This document shows positions 28,646 to 36,815 of a stretch of DNA of 64,000 nt, in pieces. Position 1 is the stretch's first letter. Every line of letters begins with the position of its first letter. The stretch comes from Geothrix fuzhouensis (GTDB lineage Bacteria > Acidobacteriota > Holophagae > Holophagales > Holophagaceae). The DNA lies in the NCBI RefSeq assembly GCF_024609325.1, contig NZ_JANHMQ010000002.1, forward strand, positions 186,001 through 250,000, written 5' to 3'. The notes beneath the pieces were generated by a model that was given only the letters and a program-made list of their open reading frames with translations, did no database searches and was not told the origin of the DNA. The translations under genes were made by a program, and so were the position numbers.

Positions 28646-30160
28646 ATGCAGGAGGTCCTGAAGGCGCTGGGTATTTCAGAGGTGAACCCGGGCGGGTTCT
28701 CGGGCGTGTGGACGGGCAGTGGCAAGGCCCAGAAGGTCGTCTCCCCGATCAGTGGAGAGCTGCTGGCCACGGTCACGAACGTCACTCCCCAGGAATTCGA
28801 ATCCATCCTGGCCAAGAGCCATGCAGCCTTCGCTTCCTGGCGGCTGGTGCCCGCCCCCAAGCGCGGCGAAGTGGTGAAGGCCCTGGGTGATGAGCTGCGG
28901 CGGAACAAAGCGGCCCTGGCCGAGCTGGTCACGCTGGAGATGGGCAAGACCTTGCGCGAGGGCCTGGGCGAGGTCCAGGAGATGATCGACATCTGCGACT
29001 TCGCCGTGGGCCTCTCCCGCCAGCTCTACGGCCTCACCATGCCCAGCGAGCGGCGCCTGCATCGGCTTCAGGAACAGTGGCATCCCCTCGGCGTGGTGGG
29101 CGTCATCACGGCCTTCAACTTCCCCGTGGCCGTGTGGAGCTGGAACACGGCTCTGGCCCTGGTCTGCGGCGATACGGTGTTGTGGAAGCCTTCCTCCAAG
29201 ACACCCCTGACGGCCCTCGCCTGCACGAAGATCGCCGAGAAGGTGCTGCGCAGCTTCGGCTACGACCCCGCCATCTGCAGCCTGGCCATCGGCAAGGGCA
29301 GCGAGATCGGCGACCTCATCAACACGGATCCGCGGGTGGCGCTGGTCTCGTACACGGGCTCCGTGCCCGGCGGGCGCCATGTAGGCAAGCTGGTGCAAGA
29401 GCGCTTCGGCCGGCACATCCTCGAGCTGGGCGGCAACGGCGCCGTGATCGTCAGCGAGAAGGGCGACCTCGACATCGCCTTGCGGTCTATCTACTTCGGT
29501 GCCATCGGCACCTCGGGCCAGCGCTGCACGTCCACGCGCCGCGTCATCCTCCACGAGTCCATCTACGGCACCTTCCGGGACCGCCTGCTAGATCTCTACA
29601 AGAAGACGCCCATCGGCGACCCCCGCAAGGACGAAGTCCTCATGGGACCCCTGGTGGATGCAGGCGCCGTGGACACCATGCTGGCGGCCATCGAGACCGT
29701 GAAGGCCCAAGGCGGAAAGATCCTCATCGGTGGCGAGAAGCTGTCCAATCATGGAGGCTGCTACATTTCCCCCTGCATCGCCGAGGTGTCCGGCAACCTG
29801 CCCATCGTGCAGGAGGAGACCTTCGCCCCGGTGCTCTACCTCATGCCGTACCGCACCATCGAGGAGGCCATCGCCCTCCAGAACGGCGTGCCCCAGGGCC
29901 TCTCCAGCGCCATCATCACCAACGACCTGGGCGAGAGTGAGCTGTTCCTGTCGGCGGCCGGTAGCGACTGCGGCCTGGCCAACGTGAACACCGGCACCAG
30001 CGGCGCCGAGATCGGCGGCGCCTTCGGTGGTGAAAAGGAGACCGGCGGCGGGCGCGAAAGCGGTTCTGACGCATGGAAGGCCTACATGCGCCGGCAGACG
30101 AGCGCGATCAACTTCAGCGGAAGTGTGGAACTGGCCCAGGGCATCACCTTGGAGCTCTGA
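28646..30160 (+). CDS. ALDH7-type aldehyde dehydrogenase (piperideine-6-carboxylate/aminoadipate semialdehyde class)
   Basis: The 504-residue NAD-dependent dehydrogenase has catalytic Cys294 (GTSGQRCTSTRR), general base Glu260 (ILELGGNG) and the ITAFNFPVAVWSWN cofactor segment. The C-terminal block GGAFGGEKETGGGRESGSD is characteristic of the ALDH7/antiquitin branch, whose bacterial members (AmaB/Pcd) oxidise piperideine-6-carboxylate in lysine degradation. Other lysine-catabolic genes are not adjacent, so the substrate is a family-based inference. ATG28646 has GGAGG six bases upstream. Expression is probably controlled by the divergent LysR protein. Confidence 0.88.
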   Translation: MQEVLKALGISEVNPGGFSGVWTGSGKAQKVVSPISGELLATVTNVTPQEFESILAKSHAAFASWRLVPAPKRGEVVKALGDELRRNKAALAELVTLEMGKTLREGLGEVQEMIDICDFAVGLSRQLYGLTMPSERRLHRLQEQWHPLGVVGVITAFNFPVAVWSWNTALALVCGDTVLWKPSSKTPLTALACTKIAEKVLRSFGYDPAICSLAIGKGSEIGDLINTDPRVALVSYTGSVPGGRHVGKLVQERFGRHILELGGNGAVIVSEKGDLDIALRSIYFGAIGTSGQRCTSTRRVILHESIYGTFRDRLLDLYKKTPIGDPRKDEVLMGPLVDAGAVDTMLAAIETVKAQGGKILIGGEKLSNHGGCYISPCIAEVSGNLPIVQEETFAPVLYLMPYRTIEEAIALQNGVPQGLSSAIITNDLGESELFLSAAGSDCGLANVNTGTSGAEIGGAFGGEKETGGGRESGSDAWKAYMRRQTSAINFSGSVELAQGITLEL

Positions 30161-30221
30161 GGAAGCCTCCGCGGTCCACGTGGCTTCCGCTAAGCTGTGA
30201 GGATCCTTCCGAGAGGGCTCC

Positions 30222-31979
30222 TTGCCTGGGCAATTATCACCCTCCCAACGGCGTGACCCGTTGGGCCATCCCCTGACCACGGCTGCCCGGGCGGCCCTCG
30301 TGGTCTTTTGGGGTGCCGCAGCCGTGCTCCACGCCGCGCTTCCCGTGGCGCAGCGCCTGCTGGCCTGGCCGTTGTGCTATCTGGGGCTGGAGTTCCTGGC
30401 GGCGGTGAGCTTGGGCTATCGCGCCTGGAGGTCTCCGAGGGAGAGCCGCCTGACCTGGTGGCTGCTGACGATCTCGGCCGCCCTCGAGGTGCCGAGCCTG
30501 GTCGTGACCGTGCTCCTGAACCGGGGCTGGACCGCGCCCTGGGCCGCGGGCCTGCCGAGCCTGCTGGGGCTCGGGACTGGCCTCCTGGTGCTGGCAGGGG
30601 TCCTGAGCTTTCCGCGGGCCCAGGAATCAAGCGGAGTGCTCTGGCGGCGGGTGCAGGATGGCCTCATCTTCGCGGTGTCCGTGCTCTTCCTGCTCTGGGT
30701 GATGGGCATCCAGGGCAATCTACGCGTGGCGGCCCATGGCATGGGACTGCGCGTCTTCGTGGCCTATCTCAATGCGGCGCTGTTGGGGGGCGGCCTGGTT
30801 TTCATGACCTCGTATGATCCCGGCCGGATCCAGGGTCCGCTGGGCTGGCTCGGGGCCTCGGCGCTGGCCTGGCTCGCGGCCCTCTCTTGCTGGGCCATGG
30901 CGGGCCTGCCGCCGGTGGTGGCCACCCAGGGCTGGGTCGTCCTGGCCGGGGCCATTCCGCTCTTCCAGGGGCTGGCGGCCTGGTCGCCCCGCCCTGTGGA
31001 GCAGGTCCTGGCCAGTCCGGGATCCGAGCGCAGAGCCGTGGGGCTGCTCCCTTACCTTCCCGTGGTCATCGCCATCGGCGTCCTGGCCGTGCTGCTCGCC
31101 ACGAACCCCGAAAGCGTGACGCGGGTCGCCTTCGCCATATTCCTCGTCATGGTGGCGCTGCTCCTCCTGCGGCAGTTCCAGTCCATCCAGGATCTCCAGG
31201 CGGCGCGCCGAACCCTTGAGGACCGCGTCCGGCAGCGGACTCGGGCCCTGGAGCAGGTCCAGGGCACGCTGCTGAGGACCGAGCGCATGAACACCGTGGC
31301 CTTGATGGGGGCGGGCCTGGCGCACGACCTGAACAACCTGATCTGCTCTGTGAAGAGCTCGGCTGAGCTGGCGGCCCTGAAGCTGGATGCGGGAGATGCC
31401 CCGGGCCCGGAAGATCTCAACCGCATCGCCTTGACGGCGGATCGTGCCGCCCGCCTGACCGGTCGCCTAATGGGCTTCGCCCGGCGGGAGGAGGAGGGTC
31501 TGTCCTTTCTGGACTTGGGCATGGCCGTGAAGGGGCTGGAGGCGACCTTGCGCATCATCCTGCCCCGGTCGGTGGAGCTGCGGATCGAGACTGGCGCCGG
31601 CGACGGACTGATCGTCCAGAGTTCCGGGCTCCGCGTGGAGCAGATGGTGGTGAACCTGGTGGCCAACGCCCGCGATGCCATGCCGGATGGGGGCACCCTC
31701 ACCGTGCGAACCGGGGTGGGGGACTCGGAGAAGCCGATGGCCCTGCTGGAGGTGGCGGACACGGGCATCGGCATGGCCCCGGACATCCTGGCGAAGATCT
31801 TCGATCCCTTCTTCACCACCAAGGCCCCGGGCCAGGGCACGGGCCTGGGCCTGCCTTCCCTGAAAGCCCTGGTGGAGGAAGGTGGCGGCCGGATGGAGGT
31901 TGCAAGCGAACCGGGGAAGGGCGCCCGGTTCCGGATCCTCCTGCCCCTGATGCCGGTGGCGGGTCTCAGCCCCCGCTGA
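30222..31979 (+). CDS. Membrane sensor histidine kinase
   Basis: The 585-residue kinase has an N-terminal region with about eight hydrophobic helices (residues 18-320) and no recognisable extracellular domain, so it is a 7TM-like intramembrane sensor. A short coiled coil (325-355) leads to the H-box GAGLAHDLNN with phospho-acceptor His368, followed by an ATPase domain with N, G1 and G2 boxes (NLVANARDAMPDGG, VADTGIGMAP, GQGTGLGLPS). The start is a TTG with GAGAGGG upstream; a downstream start is possible. No response regulator is adjacent. Its end overlaps the convergent MoaD/ThiS-like gene by 14 bases. Confidence 0.87.
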   Translation: MPGQLSPSQRRDPLGHPLTTAARAALVVFWGAAAVLHAALPVAQRLLAWPLCYLGLEFLAAVSLGYRAWRSPRESRLTWWLLTISAALEVPSLVVTVLLNRGWTAPWAAGLPSLLGLGTGLLVLAGVLSFPRAQESSGVLWRRVQDGLIFAVSVLFLLWVMGIQGNLRVAAHGMGLRVFVAYLNAALLGGGLVFMTSYDPGRIQGPLGWLGASALAWLAALSCWAMAGLPPVVATQGWVVLAGAIPLFQGLAAWSPRPVEQVLASPGSERRAVGLLPYLPVVIAIGVLAVLLATNPESVTRVAFAIFLVMVALLLLRQFQSIQDLQAARRTLEDRVRQRTRALEQVQGTLLRTERMNTVALMGAGLAHDLNNLICSVKSSAELAALKLDAGDAPGPEDLNRIALTADRAARLTGRLMGFARREEEGLSFLDLGMAVKGLEATLRIILPRSVELRIETGAGDGLIVQSSGLRVEQMVVNLVANARDAMPDGGTLTVRTGVGDSEKPMALLEVADTGIGMAPDILAKIFDPFFTTKAPGQGTGLGLPSLKALVEEGGGRMEVASEPGKGARFRILLPLMPVAGLSPR

Positions 31980-32163
31980 TGAGGTGGATGACCTTCACCA
32001 CCGCCCCGTCAGGGATGGAGGTGGTGTCGTAGTCCGTCTTCTGGATCAGCGCGTCGTTCACATGGATGACCAGCATGGGGAAGCGGTAGTTTCGCGCCCT
32101 CAGCACGTCCCGGACCGTCATGCCCGGGTGCCACGCGAGCGGTTCTTCATTGACCACGATCAT
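31966..32163 (-). CDS. MoaD/ThiS-like sulfur carrier protein
   Basis: The 65-residue ubiquitin-fold protein ends in the diagnostic Gly-Gly tail (VIHLISGG), which is adenylated and thiocarboxylated to donate sulfur. The frame also shows the beta-grasp pattern MIVVNEEPLAWHPGMTVRDV. It is the last gene of the minus-strand tungsten cluster, so a role in making the dithiolene of molybdopterin/tungstopterin for the aldehyde oxidoreductase is more likely than thiamine synthesis. MoaD-like genes are known companions of AOR operons. GGAAGG lies six bases ahead of ATG32163. No activating enzyme (MoeB/ThiF) is present in the window. Confidence 0.85.
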   Translation of the reverse strand: MIVVNEEPLAWHPGMTVRDVLRARNYRFPMLVIHVNDALIQKTDYDTTSIPDGAVVKVIHLISGG

Positions 32164-32191
32164 GCGAGCCTTCCGCCTTTGCTTTTCATCA

Positions 32192-32223
32192 AGAGAATCG
32201 GCCGCGAGCGCGGCCGATTCTCT
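32192..32223 (-). terminator. Hairpin overlapping the AOR stop codon
   Basis: A perfect 15-base-pair stem AGAGAATCGGCCGCG with a two-base central AG lies right after and into the AOR stop codon, within the 59-base gap before the MoaD/ThiS-like gene. The following T-run on the minus strand is short, so it could act as a partial terminator or an RNA processing site that sets the AOR to carrier ratio. Confidence 0.6.
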
Positions 32224-34448
32224 CAGAGGTGCTGCTTCACGACTTCGACGACTTCCGGGAACGCGTCGAGGCCCAGTTCCTTCAGGCGCGCCAGCGTGGG
32301 CACGCCGTCCAGCGTCCAGCCGCGGCGGGTGTAGACGCTGTCCATGAGTTTGGAGAAGCGCTCCGTGCGCCACTGGCGGTGCATGGCCATCTTCTCTTCG
32401 GTGGTCTTGCCGGCAGGATCGAGGTCCATCTCGGTGATGATCTGCTGGTCGTAGCGCTCGGCACGGGATTCGTACTCTTCCTTCGTGACCGGCCCGAGCG
32501 ACCGGTAGGGCGCCGCATCGTGCAGGCGGAGGCCCTTGCCCATGCGGATGTTGAACACCCGCTGGAAGTTGTAGACCTTCGCGGACTGAATGATCAGATC
32601 TTCCTTGCTGATCTTGATGCCCGTGGTGGCGCTGAAGAGATCCACGTAGTTCTGCACGTGCTCGGGCACCTTGTGGGCCTCAGGCTGGGAGGAATTGTCC
32701 GCGGGCACGACGTCGTTCCAGGGCAGCTTGCAGAAGCCGTTGAGACCGAACCAGGTGCGGAAGAGAGGGAAGTAGTAGAGTGCTTCGGCCTTGTCCTCGA
32801 ACGTGGGCAGCTGCTTGTTCACCATGTCCATGAAGATCAGCCAGGCCTCGTCGTGCTGGGGGCCCTTGTTGGTGAGGGCGTAGCCGCCCTGCTGGGCCAG
32901 GGATTCCTTCGACATGTACTGGGAGTACTCGAGGCCCTTGTTCTCCATGCCGATGTCGTTGATGAGCTGAGGATCGCCCCAGCCCTGCTTGATGAAGTAT
33001 TCCTTCATCTTCTTGACGCCCAGGCCGGCGATCTTGCCGAAGCCTTCGCCGCGGGCCATCTGGTGCATCATCTCCAGGTCAGCCTCGGCGTTGCCCCAGG
33101 TCATCTCCAGGCCGCCGGTGCGTTCCTGGTTGAGGATGCCGCGCTGGTAGCACTCCATGACGAAGGCGGTGAGCGTGCCATAGGTGATGGTGCAGATGCC
33201 GTAGGTATCGCAGTAGAAATTGAGCTCCAGCAGGTAGTCGGGGTCGAAGACACCGCAGTTGGAGCCCAGGCCCGCCGCATTCTCGTACTCGGGACCGTCG
33301 ACGGTGACCATGTCGCCCTTGTAGGGGCCGGTCTTCAGTACGAGGCCGTCGGCGCCCTTGGCGCAGGCCATGGAGCAGCCGTACCAGCAGCCATCTACGG
33401 TGTGCTGGGTGCAGCGCTGCTGCCAGTAGCTGGAGTCGATCTTGTGGACGTCCGGGTGCGACCCGTACTGGAAGTTGTGGACGGGCAGCAGGTCGTAGGC
33501 GTCCATGATCTCCACGATGTGCGCGGTGCCATTGCGGCGCATCATGCACTGCGTGCCGTCGTTCTCGCGCATCTCCTTGTGGAATTTGATGCCGGTCTTG
33601 GCGATGGTCTCGGGATCCGCCGGGTGGTTGAGGTCGCCCGCCACCTTGGGCCCGCGCACCACCAGGGCGCGAATGCGCTTATCCCGGAAGACGGTGCCGA
33701 TGCCGCCGCGCCCGGCCTGCTTGAAGCGGACGCACTTGCGGCGGCGGTCGTAGAAGGAGAAATTGAGCATGCCGATGAGGCTGTGCTCGGCCGCCGCACC
33801 CGTGGACACGACGGAGATGTTGGGCAGGTCCTTCTCGTTCTCCGCGTACATGTGGGTGAGCACTTCCGCCAACACATGGCTGTCCACGGGGTCTTTCGGG
33901 GCCTCCTCGATGCGGATGATTCCTTTCACGCCATCGATGAACAGGATGATGTCCTTGTCGGATTTACCCTGGAGTTCCAAGCCGTCGAAGCCCGAGAACT
34001 TGAGCAGGGGGCCGTAGAAGCCACCCACGTTGGAGTCGATGGGGATGTCCGTCTGCGGCGACAGGCTCACCACCAGCGACTTGCCCGTGCCGGCGTACTG
34101 GGTCATGCCGGCCACAGGCCCGGGGCTGATGATGATTTCGTTCTCGGGATCGTTCCACCGGGTGGTGGGCTTCACGGCGTTCCACAGGTGGTAGAGGCCG
34201 AAGCCGCGGCCGCCGATGAAGACATCTTTCATCTGCTGGGTGACGGGCTTCTCCGTGATCTCAAGAGAGCCCACGTTCACGTAGAGGGTGCGGTTGGTGT
34301 AGCCCTTGTCGGGCAGGCTGGGCGTGTAGGTGATCTCCTTCAGCACCTTGTGCGCGGCCTTGATGGCGGCGAGGCCGTCCAGGTAATCCGTGCGCTGGGT
34401 GTAGTCGATGTCCATCACTTTGCTGGGATCGAAGACGAGTTGGCTCAT
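32223..34448 (-). CDS. Aldehyde:ferredoxin oxidoreductase family, tungsten enzyme
   Basis: The 741-residue subunit belongs to the AOR family, which binds a tungsten bis-pyranopterin and one [4Fe-4S] cluster and oxidises aldehydes to acids with low-potential electrons (reversibly in some organisms). Family features include VFIGGRGFGLYHLWN near residue 80, GRGGIGTVFRD at 247 and cluster cysteines C354, C358, C362 and C573 (GFCKLPWNDV). The first three are spaced CX3CX3C rather than the CX2CX3C of the Pyrococcus enzyme. It is longer than the archaeal enzymes (about 605). AAAGGGA precedes ATG34448. The gene follows its ferredoxin partner by 13 bases. An AorB role is favoured; a BamB-like role cannot be excluded. 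Confidence 0.92.
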   Translation of the reverse strand: MSQLVFDPSKVMDIDYTQRTDYLDGLAAIKAAHKVLKEITYTPSLPDKGYTNRTLYVNVGSLEITEKPVTQQMKDVFIGGRGFGLYHLWNAVKPTTRWNDPENEIIISPGPVAGMTQYAGTGKSLVVSLSPQTDIPIDSNVGGFYGPLLKFSGFDGLELQGKSDKDIILFIDGVKGIIRIEEAPKDPVDSHVLAEVLTHMYAENEKDLPNISVVSTGAAAEHSLIGMLNFSFYDRRRKCVRFKQAGRGGIGTVFRDKRIRALVVRGPKVAGDLNHPADPETIAKTGIKFHKEMRENDGTQCMMRRNGTAHIVEIMDAYDLLPVHNFQYGSHPDVHKIDSSYWQQRCTQHTVDGCWYGCSMACAKGADGLVLKTGPYKGDMVTVDGPEYENAAGLGSNCGVFDPDYLLELNFYCDTYGICTITYGTLTAFVMECYQRGILNQERTGGLEMTWGNAEADLEMMHQMARGEGFGKIAGLGVKKMKEYFIKQGWGDPQLINDIGMENKGLEYSQYMSKESLAQQGGYALTNKGPQHDEAWLIFMDMVNKQLPTFEDKAEALYYFPLFRTWFGLNGFCKLPWNDVVPADNSSQPEAHKVPEHVQNYVDLFSATTGIKISKEDLIIQSAKVYNFQRVFNIRMGKGLRLHDAAPYRSLGPVTKEEYESRAERYDQQIITEMDLDPAGKTTEEKMAMHRQWRTERFSKLMDSVYTRRGWTLDGVPTLARLKELGLDAFPEVVEVVKQHL

Positions 34449-34461
34449 GGGATTCCCTTTC

Positions 34462-34884
34462 TCAGATGATCCGGACGGCCGGCTCGGGGACGTCCACGAT
34501 GGAGAGGGCCCCGTGGGGGCAAACCTTGACGCAAATACCGCAGGACGTGCACTTGTGGGGGACGATCCAATCGGGGTTCCGCATGAAGGCGTCCTTCTCG
34601 CAGAAGCCGATGCACATGTAGCAGCCCACACAGAGCTGCTTGTCGATCATCACGACGCCCAGCTTGTTGCGCTTGAGGGCTTCCGACGGACAGACCACGA
34701 CGCAGTCGCCGCACTGATCGCAGAGGATGGCCTTGCCGCCGCCCTCCTCGTAGGCCTTGATCTGGAGGGCCGCCTGGGCGGGATCGTCCACCTTGAAGAC
34801 CTTGATGGCGCACTCCATCTCGCACTCGTGATTGCAGTTGCGCCCTGCATCGCACTTCTGGAAATCGATCACCAGCTGTTTCAT
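34462..34884 (-). CDS. Ferredoxin-like electron-transfer subunit with four [4Fe-4S] clusters (AorA-like)
   Basis: The 140-residue protein contains sixteen cysteines in four sets: C11/C17/C21/C25, C55/C58/C61/C65, C85/C88/C91/C95 and C112/C115/C118/C122. The last three follow CX2CX2CX3C exactly, each placed as in polyferredoxins, while the first is CX5CX3CX3C. This fits the small FeS subunit of bacterial AOR complexes (AorA), which passes electrons from the tungsten subunit. It is immediately upstream of the AOR gene. The flavoprotein (AorC, NAD-reducing) that completes the Aromatoleum complex is not present here, so ferredoxin or another carrier may be the acceptor. Confidence 0.9.
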   Translation of the reverse strand: MKQLVIDFQKCDAGRNCNHECEMECAIKVFKVDDPAQAALQIKAYEEGGGKAILCDQCGDCVVVCPSEALKRNKLGVVMIDKQLCVGCYMCIGFCEKDAFMRNPDWIVPHKCTSCGICVKVCPHGALSIVDVPEPAVRII

Positions 34885-34912
34885 GGCTCGAAGGCCTCCG
34901 GTCTCGGACCCG

Positions 34913-34927
34913 TTGACTACACGTCAA
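34913..34927. promoter_or_regulatory. Inverted repeat upstream of the AOR ferredoxin gene
   Basis: TTGAC-TACAC-GTCAA is a perfect 5-5-5 inverted repeat, 29-43 bases before the ferredoxin start codon and inside the only sizeable gap (111 bases) of the tungsten operon. It is a candidate operator for separate control of the enzyme genes. The half-sites recall Crp/Fnr-type sites, but the spacing is one base longer than the FNR consensus. Confidence 0.4.
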
Positions 34928-34995
34928 TCAGGGATGGCCATGCCACCCCAGATGTGAGGCTAGTCCGGGCCCGGACCCCCGGCAATGGACGCGGG

Positions 34996-36114
34996 TCACA
35001 CTTCGCCGTCGAGGCCCTCCCGGCGGATGAGGTGGGCGGCGGTGGCCTTGAAGGAGGCCACGATGGAACCGCCCGGGGCAAGCCCCAGTTCTGCCAGGGA
35101 TTGCGCGGTCACGTAGGCCGCCAGGAAGAAGCCGCAATCCAGCTCCACCTTGAAGAAGGGGCCCCGGGGGAGGACCTTGGCGACGGTCCCGGGGAAGGCA
35201 TTCCGGGCGCTGCTGGTTTTGTCGGTTTGTAAAGACAGGGCCACGTTCTCGGGGCGGACGCCCACCAGGACCGTCTGGCCGGGCCGCGCTTCGCCGATGG
35301 CCAGCACTTCGTGGCCGCCCAGGCCCTTGCCGAGGCGCAGGGTCAGCAGGCCCTCGCCGCTGGCGGTCACCTGCCCCTTGAGGAGGGTCTCCATGCCCAC
35401 GAAGGCCGCGACGAAGGGGTCCTGCGGATGGTTCATGACCTCCCGCAGGCCCCCGATCTGGAGGAGGGTGCCTTCCTTCATCACCGCCAGCCGGTGCGCC
35501 AGGCGTGCGGCCTCGCCCTGGTCGTGGGTCGAGATCACGGCGGTGCTGCCCGTCTCGGCGAGGATGTGGCCCAGATCGTCAAGCAGGCCCTCGCGGGCGG
35601 GCGCGTCCAGGGAGGCGAAGGGCTCGTCCAGGAAGAGGATCTCCGGGCCCAGGACGAAGGCGCGGGCCAGGGCGGTGCGCTGGGCCTCGCCGCCGGAGAG
35701 CTGCCGGGCCGGGCGCGCGAGCAAGTGCCCGATGCCCAGGCGCTCCGCCCAGGCCTGCACGGCGGGCTCCCGAACCGCGGCCGGCACGCCACGGAGCTTG
35801 AGGCCGGCGGCAATGTTCTGGGCCACGGTGGCGTCGAAGAGGAGCGGATCCTGAAAGACCATGGTCATACGGCGCCGGTAGGCCTCGCGCTCCGACCGGG
35901 CGCCCAGTTCCGTGCCCTGGAAGCGGAGGCTTCCCCCGGAGAGGGGCAGGAGGCCCGCCAGGGCCAGCATCAGCGTGCTCTTGCCCGCGCCGTTGGGTCC
36001 CATGAGGGCCAGGACCTCGCCGGCACGCAGATCCAGCACGGGGACGTCGAGAACCTGGACGCCGCCCCGGTGGACCTTCAGGCTCCGCGCCTCCAGGACG
36101 GCCGCGCGGCTCAT
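34996..36114 (-). CDS. Tungstate/molybdate ABC transporter ATPase with C-terminal TOBE domain
   Basis: The 372-residue ATPase has Walker A GPNGAGKST, signature LSGGEAQRTALARAF and Walker B ILFLDEPFASLD, followed by an H-loop ISTHDQGEAARLAHR. Residues about 245-372 form a TOBE/MOP-like extension (VGVRPENVAL and beta strands) that can sense oxyanions, as in ModC; most TupC proteins end after the ATPase. Its start overlaps the tupB stop (ATGA). Because the binding protein and permease are Tup-like, tungstate is the probable substrate, with molybdate less likely. It should power uptake at the inner membrane. Confidence 0.87.
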   Translation of the reverse strand: MSRAAVLEARSLKVHRGGVQVLDVPVLDLRAGEVLALMGPNGAGKSTLMLALAGLLPLSGGSLRFQGTELGARSEREAYRRRMTMVFQDPLLFDATVAQNIAAGLKLRGVPAAVREPAVQAWAERLGIGHLLARPARQLSGGEAQRTALARAFVLGPEILFLDEPFASLDAPAREGLLDDLGHILAETGSTAVISTHDQGEAARLAHRLAVMKEGTLLQIGGLREVMNHPQDPFVAAFVGMETLLKGQVTASGEGLLTLRLGKGLGGHEVLAIGEARPGQTVLVGVRPENVALSLQTDKTSSARNAFPGTVAKVLPRGPFFKVELDCGFFLAAYVTAQSLAELGLAPGGSIVASFKATAAHLIRREGLDGEV

Positions 36115-36809
36115 CGGGGCCGGTTCCGCTGCTGCAGGTGCGTGAGCAGGGCGTTCACCGTGAAGGCCAGGACCAGCAGGAGGATGCTGAGCGCGAAGGC
36201 CACCTCGAAGTTGCCCTTGCTGGTCTCCATGACCGTGGCCGTGGTGAGCACCCGCGTCTGGCCCTTGATGTTGCCGCCCACCATGATGGACGCGCCCACC
36301 TCGGAAATGACGCCGCCGAAGCCGGCCATGACGGCGGCCAGCAGGGGCAGGCGGGCCTCCTTCAGGAGCAGCCACACCATCTGGGGCCGCGAGGCGCCCA
36401 GGGCCAGGATCTGCAGCCGCAGGCCCGGCGGCAGGTGCTGGAGGGCCGAGAGGCTGATGCCCGCGATGATGGGCGACGCGATGACAGCTTGGGCCAGGAT
36501 CATGGCCGAGGGCGTGTAGAGGATCTCCAGGAAGCCCAGGGGTCCGTTGCGCCACAGCAGCACCGTGACGAAGAGGCCCACCACCACGGGCGGCAGGCCC
36601 ATGCCCGTGTTGAGGAGGGCGATGACCAGCCGCTTGCCCGGGAATTCGTTGAGGGCCACGGGGATGGCGATGCCCAGGCCGATCACTAGGCTGATGAGGG
36701 TGGCCAGGCCCGACACCTCGAGGGAGAGCAGGGTGATCCGGAGGACCTCGGGATCCAGCGCGAGCAGCAGCTCCAGCGCCTTCCGCAGGCCCTCCCAGAT
36801 CAGGTCCAT
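36111..36809 (-). CDS. tupB: Tungstate ABC transporter permease
   Basis: The 232-residue membrane protein has about six hydrophobic segments and the binding-protein-dependent permease loop (EAxxxG-like stretch at LGASRPQMVWLLLKEARLPL). TupB-type proteins begin as here (FWEGLRKALELLLALDPEVL-like) and carry GLPPVVVGLFVTVLLW. AGGAG lies four bases before ATG36809. It overlaps the ATPase gene by four bases and starts six bases after pruA ends, so the three are surely co-transcribed. Confidence 0.88.
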   Translation of the reverse strand: MDLIWEGLRKALELLLALDPEVLRITLLSLEVSGLATLISLVIGLGIAIPVALNEFPGKRLVIALLNTGMGLPPVVVGLFVTVLLWRNGPLGFLEILYTPSAMILAQAVIASPIIAGISLSALQHLPPGLRLQILALGASRPQMVWLLLKEARLPLLAAVMAGFGGVISEVGASIMVGGNIKGQTRVLTTATVMETSKGNFEVAFALSILLLVLAFTVNALLTHLQQRNRPR

Positions 36810-36815
36810 AGACTC

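Noticed and set aside
32223-34448. Class II benzoyl-CoA reductase subunit BamB instead of an aldehyde oxidoreductase
   Set aside because: No other bam genes are present and the neighbouring small protein and MoaD-like gene fit AOR operons better. The subgroup is not fully settled from sequence alone.
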